The notes below the pieces were generated by a model. The model saw only the letters and a list, made by a program, of their open reading frames with translations. It searched no databases and was not told where the DNA came from. Position numbers and translations under genes: made by a program. DNA of 8,415 nt, taken from assembly GCA_029262955.1 (NCBI GenBank), contig JAJCYL010000667.1:1-8415 (forward strand), given 5' to 3'. Shown piece after piece: positions 1 through 6,128 of this stretch. Every line of letters starts with the position of its first letter. Position 1 is the stretch's first letter. The DNA comes from Cytophagales bacterium. Lineage in GTDB: Bacteria; Bacteroidota; Bacteroidia; Cytophagales; Cyclobacteriaceae.

Positions 1-1133
1 TGACTGTCACAGGTAAGTCCACCTAAATTCACTTTATGAAATTGGCTACCCCAACCATTAATGGCCAATAGAATGAATTTGTGATTGAGTCCCCAGCTAT
101 CTGGTAATTGTGTGATGAAAGACCCATCAATCATATACCAAAGCTCCTTGTCATTTTGTAATTTTTGATCTAGTACAGAATATATAACTGCCCCGCTCTC
201 TCCCACGGTATAACTGCCGAATTCTGTTATTATATTGGGCACCTTGACATGATTTTTGTCGCAAATCCATTTAATGTTAGCTACAATTTCATTGACCATA
301 TATTGGTAATCAAATTGGAAACTGAGTGAGTTTTTGATAGGAAACCCGCCACCTATATCAATACTATCCAGTTCAGGACAAACTTTTTTTAAATCGCAAT
401 AAGTGTGCATAAAACGACTCAGTTCACTCCAATAATAGGCGGTATCTTTTATTCCTGAATGAATAAAGAAGTGAAGCATTTTAAGCTGAGCACGATTGCT
501 TGGTTTAATTTTATTTACATAGAAGTTAGAAACGTCATTATATCGAAGTCCTAATCTGGAGGTATAGAATTCGAAGTTCGGAGCTTCATCGGAGGCAATT
601 CTTAAGCCCAATTGATACGGGATTTTGATGTTCCCCTCGTAAAACTCAAATTCTTTCATGTTATCAATCACCGGTATGCAATTCCGGAATCCATCATTAA
701 TGATCTCTGCAATGTACTGGGTGTATTGAGGCCTCTTGAAACCATTGCAAATAATCACCATATCCTTTTTAACTTTCCCTTCATTCACCAGTGATCTGAT
801 CATTGCAATATCAAAAGCTGAGGAAGTTTCAAGGTAAATATTGTTCTTTAATGCTTCTTCGAGAATGAAATGGAAATGAGAGGATTTAGTACAGTAAGCG
901 TAGGAATAATTGCCCTTATAGTTTTGCTTCTCAATAGCCTTATTAAAGTATTGTCTTGCCTTTTCTATATTTTCACTGACCTTGGGTAGATACGTCATTT
1001 TTAGAGGGGTACCATATTTTTCAATAATGTCCACTAAACTGATGCCGTGGAAGAGCAATTCCTTCGAATTCACCTGAAATTCATCAGTTGGGAAATCAAA
1101 TGTTTGTTCGATTAAATCTTTGTAAGTCTTCAT
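1..1133 (-). CDS. speA: Biosynthetic arginine decarboxylase (PLP, fold type III), 3' end outside the window
   Basis: Decarboxylates arginine to agmatine, the first step of polyamine synthesis from arginine, in the cytoplasm. The reverse strand reads open from the ATG at 1133 to the window edge: 377 codons, with the C-terminus missing. The protein opens MKTYKDLIEQTFDFPTDEF, which matches my memory of full-length Bacteroidota SpeA proteins (about 460 residues), so this start is good and roughly 85 residues are lost. Family signatures: YCTKSSH with the presumed PLP-binding Lys83; ETSSAFD at 102-108; LHFFIHSG at 220-227; the glycine-rich phosphate loop DIGGGFPIK at 259-267; TEFGSYTVGESG at 303-314; and TCDS at 374-377, where the Cys usually joins the partner subunit's active site. 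All expected residues in the visible part are intact. It is divergent from hemD. I found no convincing promoter or Shine-Dalgarno upstream. Diaminopimelate or carboxynorspermidine decarboxylases share the fold but lack this N-terminal region. Confidence 0.93.
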   Translation of the reverse strand, partial: MKTYKDLIEQTFDFPTDEFQVNSKELLFHGISLVDIIEKYGTPLKMTYLPKVSENIEKARQYFNKAIEKQNYKGNYSYAYCTKSSHFHFILEEALKNNIYLETSSAFDIAMIRSLVNEGKVKKDMVIICNGFKRPQYTQYIAEIINDGFRNCIPVIDNMKEFEFYEGNIKIPYQLGLRIASDEAPNFEFYTSRLGLRYNDVSNFYVNKIKPSNRAQLKMLHFFIHSGIKDTAYYWSELSRFMHTYCDLKKVCPELDSIDIGGGFPIKNSLSFQFDYQYMVNEIVANIKWICDKNHVKVPNIITEFGSYTVGESGAVIYSVLDQKLQNDKELWYMIDGSFITQLPDSWGLNHKFILLAINGWGSQFHKVNLGGLTCDS

Positions 1134-1338
1134 CTAAAATACTCTGCATGATTAAACATCAGTTATTCATTTATTCACTTCAAAATGTTAATATTTCAAC
1201 TATATGACGAAGAAGAGATGAAAAGTCACTGAATTTTGATTAGGAAAATCAAGACATTTTAAACAAAATAAAAGTATAACTCAAAGAAGAGGTACTATTA
1301 AATTTTGTCCCTGGTAAAAGTAATTTTTGAGATTAGAG

Positions 1339-1371
1339 TTGAGAACAAGATGCATTAATTCTCTACTTTTG
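1339..1371 (+). promoter_or_regulatory. Predicted Bacteroidota-type promoter for hemD
   Basis: TTG at 1339-1341 and TACTTTTG at 1364-1371 are separated by 22 bases. They fit the Bacteroidota housekeeping pattern TTG-N17-23-TAnnTTTG, with a full match at the -7 box. Transcription would start a few bases after 1375, giving a leader of roughly 60 bases before the hemD ATG. Its location just upstream of a gene start supports it. The pattern is short and AT-rich, so a chance match is possible. Confidence 0.55.
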
Positions 1372-1383
1372 CACTCTTGTTCT
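1342..1383. repeat. Perfect 9-bp inverted repeat around the hemD -7 box
   Basis: AGAACAAGA at 1342-1350 and its exact reverse complement TCTTGTTCT at 1375-1383 are separated by 24 bases that include the predicted -7 element. The half-site centres are 33 bp apart, about three helical turns, which would suit a dimeric or looping regulator. A stem-loop is less likely because the loop is long. About one such repeat (9 bp, spacing up to 40) is expected by chance in a window this size, so only the position makes it notable. Confidence 0.35.
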
Positions 1384-1438
1384 TTACATAGTTACTTTAG
1401 ACTTTTTGTCTCACTAATTTTCTTAATCAGTTTGGCCT

Positions 1439-2224
1439 ATGGATGTTATATCAAATTCTGGCGATGTTGAAAGAATAAAAAGGCCGGTGTCATCTATACT
1501 GGTTTCTCAAAATCAACCTGAAGATGCTGACTCCCAATATTATAGGCTAGCAGATAAATACAACCTCAAAATTGATTTCAGGCCTTTTATCGAAGTGGAG
1601 CCTGTTGATATAAAAGAGTTTCGCACCCAAAAAGTGGATATTCTAAACCATTCAGCCGTGATCTTCACTAGCCGACACGCGGTAGACCATTTCTTTAAAC
1701 TTACCCGGGAGCTTAGATTGGATATACCCACTGACATGAAGTACTTCAGTATTTCAGAGCAGACTGCTAATTACATTCAGAAATATATTGTAGCCAGAAA
1801 GAGGAAAATGTTTTCGGGAGCCCGTACTGCGACTGATTTAATTGAAGTATTAAAGAAACATCAAGAGGAAAGATTTTTATTGCCTTGTTCTAATGTTCGT
1901 TCCGGGGAAATTCCTGATTTTCTTAAAGCTAATGGCTATGAATATTCTGATGCGGTAATCTATAAAACTGTGGCAAGCGACTTATCAGACCTGGCAGAAG
2001 TGAATTATGACATGATTGCTTTTTTCAGCCCTTCTGACATCAATAGTCTCTATGTTAATTTTCCTGATTTTATTCAGAATAATACACGGATTGCTGGCTT
2101 TGGGCTTTCAACCGCAAAGGCTATTATAGATCGGGGATTGATACTTGATATTGAAGCTCCGTTACCGCTGGCGCCGTCAATGGTTGGTGCATTAGAATTT
2201 TACATAAGGGAAGGTCGAAGTTAG
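1439..2224 (+). CDS. hemD: Uroporphyrinogen-III synthase
   Basis: Cyclises hydroxymethylbilane, inverting ring D, to uroporphyrinogen III, the branch-point precursor of heme, siroheme and corrins. It acts in the cytoplasm. At 261 residues it has the usual length for a stand-alone HemD with two alternating domains. Sequence between HemD homologues is very divergent, but these stretches match the Bacteroidota form: SILVSQNQP at 19-27 (first strand), IDFRPFIEV at 45-53, VIFTSRHAVDHFF at 74-86, YFSISEQTANYIQKY at 102-116, the VIYKT strand at 173-177 with the usually conserved tyrosine, AFFSPSDINSLY at 194-205, IAGFGLSTAKAI at 218-229, and the C-terminal APLPLAPSMVGAL at 240-252. The ATG is the first in frame and the SILVSQ strand begins 19 residues in, as expected. 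There is no Shine-Dalgarno. glsA follows after 34 bp on the same strand, suggesting a two-gene unit. Confidence 0.88.
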   Translation: MDVISNSGDVERIKRPVSSILVSQNQPEDADSQYYRLADKYNLKIDFRPFIEVEPVDIKEFRTQKVDILNHSAVIFTSRHAVDHFFKLTRELRLDIPTDMKYFSISEQTANYIQKYIVARKRKMFSGARTATDLIEVLKKHQEERFLLPCSNVRSGEIPDFLKANGYEYSDAVIYKTVASDLSDLAEVNYDMIAFFSPSDINSLYVNFPDFIQNNTRIAGFGLSTAKAIIDRGLILDIEAPLPLAPSMVGALEFYIREGRS

Positions 2225-2258
2225 AACGGAAATAGGTTGATTCCCTGTATTTAATTTG

Positions 2259-3188
2259 ATGGAATCTAAAGAAATGGATTATCAACTGGCTATCGAAAAG
2301 GTATATTCCCAAATATCCTGCGCAGAAAACATTGGCGAAGTTGCTACTTATATTCCGGAGCTTGGATGCGTGGATCCAGCAAAGTTTGGAGTATCCCTTA
2401 CAACACTAAAAAATGAGTCGTTCGGTATTGGTGATTGTCAGGAAAAGATTTCCATTCAAAGCATCGCAAAAGTGTTGTCCTTAACCCTGGCCTATAATAT
2501 AAAGGGACAAGAATTGTGGAAGAGGGTAGGTGTGGAGCCATCTGGGACGCCTTTTAACTCGCTTGTGCAGCTGGAATATGATCAGGGAATTCCCAGGAAT
2601 CCTCTGATTAATGCGGGAGCAATTGTAATTTGTGACATTCTTCTTTCAAACTTAAAAGACCCGGAGCATGAGTTGATCTCCTTTGTAAGAGAGGTCTCAC
2701 AAGTGAATGAAATCAGTTACAACAAAAGCATTGCCCGATCAGAAAAATCTGTTGGATATCGTAATAGGGCTTTGATAAACCTTATGAAGTCCTTTGGCAA
2801 TATCAAAAATGATATTAATCAGGTATTGGACTTTTATTTCATCCTTTGCTCAATAGAAATGACCTGCCAGGAGCTGTCCCGGACCTTTCTTTACCTGGCC
2901 AGTGACGGTGTTGATCCAATTTCCGGGAAGAAAATCCTCAGTTTAAGTAGAAGCAAAAGAATTAATGCTATCATGCAGACTTGTGGCTTTTATGACGAGG
3001 CTGGAGAATTTTCATTTCGAGTGGGATTGCCTGGTAAAAGTGGCGTAGGTGGAGGAATAATGGCGGTACATCCTGAGCGATTTTGCATTGCTGTCTGGAG
3101 CCCAAAGCTTAATAAGAAAGGTAATTCATACAAAGGAATGAAATTCCTGGAACAGTTTACTACGGAAACAGGGCTCTCTGTATTTTAG
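2259..3188 (+). CDS. glsA: Glutaminase (serine-dependent, beta-lactamase-like fold)
   Basis: Hydrolyses L-glutamine to L-glutamate and ammonia in the cytoplasm. At 309 residues from the ATG at 2259 it is full length and close to E. coli YneH (GlsA2, 308). Numbering from that ATG: the catalytic SxxK motif is SIAK at 68-71 within ISIQSIAKVLSL; the substrate-pocket Asn118 lies in RNPLINAGAI; Glu162 and Asn169 lie in SEKSVGYRN; Tyr193 and Tyr245 are in the expected positions; and KSGVGGGI at 260-267 is the beta-lactamase-like KSG triad. The C-terminus LSVF resembles the family ending RSVY. All catalytic residues appear intact. Alternative starts are an in-frame TTG at 2256, which I reject, and an ATG at 2274 (MDYQLAIEKVY), which fits the family N-terminus equally well. 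It sits 34 bp behind hemD and is probably read from the same transcript. It ends 17 bp from the stop of a convergent gene. Confidence 0.94.
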   Translation: MESKEMDYQLAIEKVYSQISCAENIGEVATYIPELGCVDPAKFGVSLTTLKNESFGIGDCQEKISIQSIAKVLSLTLAYNIKGQELWKRVGVEPSGTPFNSLVQLEYDQGIPRNPLINAGAIVICDILLSNLKDPEHELISFVREVSQVNEISYNKSIARSEKSVGYRNRALINLMKSFGNIKNDINQVLDFYFILCSIEMTCQELSRTFLYLASDGVDPISGKKILSLSRSKRINAIMQTCGFYDEAGEFSFRVGLPGKSGVGGGIMAVHPERFCIAVWSPKLNKKGNSYKGMKFLEQFTTETGLSVF

Positions 3189-3205
3189 AAATTAGGCAGA
3201 ATTCT

Positions 3206-3820
3206 TTATCTCGAAATAATGTTTTGAGACAAAAGCTCTTTAAACAATCGTTTACCGTATTTCGAGGTGACGGAGTTGAGATCTTGAGGATCAAATATTT
3301 CTGACCTCCCTGACCAAACCAACGTTCCGCCTTTCAATTCATAGAAATTGGTTTCTATAAAATAACGGGAGAATTCTGAGAAATAGCCCTTTTTATAAAC
3401 TGCCCCATAGGTTTGATAGTAATATGTTCTAAAGCGATCGTAGTAAACCATTGGTTCATAAACCACCTTTTGCTTTACATATCTTTCTGCTGTAATATCG
3501 ATCAGTGCCACTGTAAGGATTCCATCAAAACCCTGATCCCTTAATCTTGATTTAAATCGTTCAATGTCATCAAGGGGTTTACCCAATTCGGGTGGAAACA
3601 TAGACATGCCATTCGTAGCCGAAATATTTTTCTTACCCGCCTGAATGACCACATCTTCCTCCACATCGCTACGAATACTGACGTTGTTTATCAATCCCAT
3701 GACCATAATTTTCTTGAACTCACGATCATATTCCTGGTTAGCACTCCACATCCTCATTAACCCATCGGGTGCACATCCAAAAAGAAAGGTTATGAGTATC
3801 AAAATGAACGGATTTTTCAT
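3206..3820 (-). CDS. Predicted lipoprotein of unknown function, tyrosine-rich
   Basis: I do not recognise a characterised family; it may belong with loosely defined Bacteroidota lipoprotein families such as DUF4136, but that is a weak guess. The ATG at 3820 gives 204 residues and a clean lipoprotein signal: MKNP, then the hydrophobic FILILITFLF, then lipobox L-F-G-C with Cys16 as the lipidation site. An in-frame ATG at 3877 adds 19 mostly polar residues that would bury this signal, so I reject it. After the signal come KKIMVMGL (36-43), which looks like an edge strand, and GFDGILTVALIDI (97-109), a strand-turn pattern common in small alpha/beta lipoproteins. A very tyrosine-rich stretch at 121-153 has ten Tyr in 33 residues, and LVWSGRSEIFDP follows at 167-178. 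There is no catalytic motif. It probably sits in the inner or outer membrane facing the periplasm. It is monocistronic and convergent with glsA, and shares only orientation with the downstream-written operon. Confidence 0.75.
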   Translation of the reverse strand: MKNPFILILITFLFGCAPDGLMRMWSANQEYDREFKKIMVMGLINNVSIRSDVEEDVVIQAGKKNISATNGMSMFPPELGKPLDDIERFKSRLRDQGFDGILTVALIDITAERYVKQKVVYEPMVYYDRFRTYYYQTYGAVYKKGYFSEFSRYFIETNFYELKGGTLVWSGRSEIFDPQDLNSVTSKYGKRLFKELLSQNIISR

Positions 3821-3950
3821 ACTGGAAATTAGGTGGTTTACTTTTTGTTTAAGACTGGGTGAGTTTCCCGAGCTCACACTTTAAATAATATAATTCCTCG
3901 TGCAACGAATAGTTTGATAACACCATATGTTGCCAGTTTGGTGATGGAAG

Positions 3951-5132
3951 TTAGGCCAAAGTTTCAACATCAATAGATAGCATTTTCTTTGTTAATAAAA
4001 CCCAAAACGGACTAATAAATATTGTAATTGAAATAACGATTATAGTAAGCTGATAGCTAAATGTAGTAATGATGTCTGAATGATACCCAAGAGAGGCCAA
4101 AACGAAACTAAATTCTCCGACTTGCGCTAATAATGAACCGCCGTATATACTTTCTCGCCACGTATTTCCCAGAAAGCGGAGAGATAATGCATTAATACCG
4201 TGATTGCTGATGTAAACACCCAGGACTAAAATGGCGATTATGCTCCAATTTGCTACTAAGAAGTCAATGTCAATCAGCATTCCTACTGAAAGGAAGAAAA
4301 CTGAAATTAAAATCACTCTAAAGGAATGGAGGCTATTGTGTAACCATTTTGTAGAGGGAGATGCATGCACAAATAAACCGGCTACAAATGCACCTAATCC
4401 TGCGGATAATTCGAATAATGACGTCAATAAGGCCAATCCAAAACAAACGATTAGACTGGCAAAAACCTGTAATTCATGCTCGTCTTTTAGTTGCTTACCA
4501 AAGGGTAAATCGATAGTTTTTTTCCGCAATAGGTAAAAAAGGAATGACATGATCATTATGCCTCCAATGACTTGAAGGATAATAGATTCAAACTGAACGC
4601 CGTCCCCACTAAAAAAAGACATTATGATAATCATAGGAACGATCATGATATCCTGGGTGAGTAAAATACTGACTACATTTTGGCCAATTTGTGTCTTATT
4701 GATACGATTGTCTTCGATTAGTTTGATGACCACGGCAGAGCTACTAAGAGAAATTATAAAGCCAAGTAGAAGTGTTCTCTTAATGGACCAATCCAGAAAA
4801 CCCCCTATAACGAGAATGATCAAAATACTGAATAATATTTGCAAACCAGTACCAAACAGTGCGATCCTCCATTTGCTGATAAAATCCCGAAGGGATATTT
4901 CCATCCCGATAAAAAACATGAGGATCACTAACCCTAATTCACCTACAATTTCAGCAGTTTCATAGTTGGTAACCAATTCAAACCCGGATGGACCAAGAAT
5001 TACGCCAGTCAGAATATAGGCTATGATGTAAGGTTGATTTACTTTTTTTAGAAGGAGGCCAATCAGTAAAATCAGACCACTCACCCCAAGCAATAAGTTC
5101 AATTCATGACCAACTGCACTTAGTAGAATCAT
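3951..5132 (-). CDS. CPA2-family cation:proton antiporter, Kef-like without RCK domain
   Basis: An inner-membrane transporter exchanging K+ or Na+ for H+, presumably serving pH or cation balance. The ATG at 5132 gives 393 residues, almost all of it hydrophobic helices, about 12-13 by eye. Family signatures (numbered from this ATG): NQPYIIAYILTGVILGPSG at 32-50, a signature of CPA2 N-termini; SLSSSAVVIKLIED at 128-141; LTQD at 158-161 followed by IMIVP, with the QD pair that marks the ion site in Kef-type proteins (NapA-type Na+/H+ antiporters have DD); GLGAFVAGLF at 245-254; FLSVGM at 280-285; and AQVGEFSFVL at 336-345. KefB/KefC are about 600 residues with a C-terminal nucleotide-binding RCK domain. 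Here the protein ends shortly after the last helix, so any ligand control would have to come from elsewhere. An upstream in-frame GTG at 5153 would overlap the channel gene by 17 bases; the ATG begins 4 bases after that gene's stop and is preferred. It is the last gene of the unit. Confidence 0.9.
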   Translation of the reverse strand: MILLSAVGHELNLLLGVSGLILLIGLLLKKVNQPYIIAYILTGVILGPSGFELVTNYETAEIVGELGLVILMFFIGMEISLRDFISKWRIALFGTGLQILFSILIILVIGGFLDWSIKRTLLLGFIISLSSSAVVIKLIEDNRINKTQIGQNVVSILLTQDIMIVPMIIIMSFFSGDGVQFESIILQVIGGIMIMSFLFYLLRKKTIDLPFGKQLKDEHELQVFASLIVCFGLALLTSLFELSAGLGAFVAGLFVHASPSTKWLHNSLHSFRVILISVFFLSVGMLIDIDFLVANWSIIAILVLGVYISNHGINALSLRFLGNTWRESIYGGSLLAQVGEFSFVLASLGYHSDIITTFSYQLTIIVISITIFISPFWVLLTKKMLSIDVETLA

Positions 5133-5136
5133 GCCA

Positions 5137-6126
5137 TTATCCAATATCTTCACCCTTTTTTAACAGGCCGGCTTCTATAAGTTTCTTGATGGCAATCTCT
5201 GTCATTTCACTTTTGAATTTGAATTCATCTCTGATATCGTATACATAAGCTTTTATCTTCATCTTAAGCAGTGATTTCCGGTCTTTATACTCATTAGCAA
5301 ATACGATCGTTATGGGTTTATTCAGGTAAATATATCTTGAAACCTGTGCTGCTTGTGTGGCTATTTTCCTGGCCTCAATAGTATCAACATCAACCGGCAA
5401 ATACACTTCAGCTACTACCTGACAGTTTGTTTCTCCTGTATTCGAATTGGAAACGGAGGTATTCATGATCTCGCTGTTGGGAATGGAAACAACACTGTCG
5501 TCGGGTGTAACAATGCGAGTTGATCTTAAGCCAATTTCAATTACCTCACCATAATGACTACCCACTTCAATCTTATCACCTGATTGAAATGGTCTGTCAA
5601 AAAGTATCATTATGCCTCCAAAGATATTTTTAAGGATATCCTGTGAGGCGAAACCAACAGCCACTCCAATTGAGGCAGAAAATGCCAATAGGGTGGCGGC
5701 GGGTGGCTGGAAAATACCGGCTACGACTATGAATATCAGAACCACCCAGCCAAGTATTTTTACTACAGGAATCAGACTCTTTACCGTAATTCGATACTTG
5801 GTACTCCGCTCTGCCAATAGTTCCAACGCCCTGTTGGTAAGTCTAATTATGAAGTATCCAACGACCAGAAAGACGAAAGCCCAGAATATTTTAGTGAAAG
5901 AAATGAACTCAGAGATTGCGGGTGGACCAATACCTCTCTTTGCCGAGTTTACCTCACCTGGAATGCCCAACATTTTCCTGCTCTGATTGTTTATTTGATC
6001 AACTAATTCCTGAGAATTTGTTGCTGCAATGGAGTCGGGGGTACTGATGCTCACAATAGAATCTACCTGACTGAACAAATTCAATGCAGATTGCAAGAAG
6101 AAAATAAACACCAGTAATTTCTTCAT
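5137..6126 (-). CDS. Small-conductance mechanosensitive channel, MscS family
   Basis: An inner-membrane channel that opens under membrane tension and releases small solutes during hypo-osmotic shock. The protein has 329 residues (E. coli MscS has 286). It starts with a cleavable-looking signal peptide, MKKLLVFIFFLQSALNLFSQ, then a polar, presumably periplasmic segment at about 21-75. Transmembrane helices follow at about 78-96 and 118-138. The pore helix is at about 143-173, with FSASIGVAVGFASQDILKN showing the Gly/Ala packing pattern of TM3. The MscS core continues as FGGIMILFDRPFQSGDKIE at 169-187, GEVIEIGLRSTRIVTPDD at 193-210 and IPNSEIMN at 215-222 (beta domain), with the alpha/beta C-terminal domain to the end. 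Everything needed for a channel is present. Its ATG is two bases after the stop of the ATPase-like gene, and the antiporter follows immediately, so translation is probably coupled. No Shine-Dalgarno is visible. Confidence 0.93.
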   Translation of the reverse strand: MKKLLVFIFFLQSALNLFSQVDSIVSISTPDSIAATNSQELVDQINNQSRKMLGIPGEVNSAKRGIGPPAISEFISFTKIFWAFVFLVVGYFIIRLTNRALELLAERSTKYRITVKSLIPVVKILGWVVLIFIVVAGIFQPPAATLLAFSASIGVAVGFASQDILKNIFGGIMILFDRPFQSGDKIEVGSHYGEVIEIGLRSTRIVTPDDSVVSIPNSEIMNTSVSNSNTGETNCQVVAEVYLPVDVDTIEARKIATQAAQVSRYIYLNKPITIVFANEYKDRKSLLKMKIKAYVYDIRDEFKFKSEMTEIAIKKLIEAGLLKKGEDIG

Positions 6127-6128
6127 AT

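Larger units (their letters stand above)
1134..1438. other. Divergent intergenic region between speA and hemD
   Basis: This 305-bp AT-rich stretch contains no reading frame that looks like a gene, and no tRNA or known riboswitch that I recognise. Its right third holds the predicted hemD promoter and an inverted repeat (listed separately). A scan for the reverse-strand Bacteroidota promoter (CAAAnnTA on the + strand) gave only a one-mismatch box at 1264-1271 with no partner element at the right spacing, so the speA promoter is not located. A short AGAC-TTTTT-GTCT hairpin at 1399-1411 lies in the presumed hemD leader. Its 4-bp stem is too weak to interpret. Confidence 0.6.

Noticed and set aside
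612..794. 60-codon + strand frame inside speA
   Set aside because: It is antisense to intact, strongly conserved arginine decarboxylase sequence and encodes nothing recognisable.
3821..3877. N-terminal extension of the lipoprotein from the ATG at 3877
   Set aside because: It would put 19 polar residues before a clear lipoprotein signal peptide; the ATG at 3820 starts exactly at the signal.
3859..3877. GTGAG ... CTCAC inverted repeat upstream of the lipoprotein gene
   Set aside because: A 5-bp stem with a 9-base loop and no U-run is common by chance and fits no known element.
4231..4965. Two + strand frames (4231-4536 and 4624-4965) inside the antiporter gene
   Set aside because: They are antisense shadows of conserved CPA2 sequence.
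1..5153. An acid-resistance island (arginine decarboxylase, glutaminase, antiporter)
   Set aside because: The decarboxylase is the biosynthetic type, no arginine/agmatine or glutamine antiporter is present, and the genes lie in different transcription units, so shared acid stress function is not supported.
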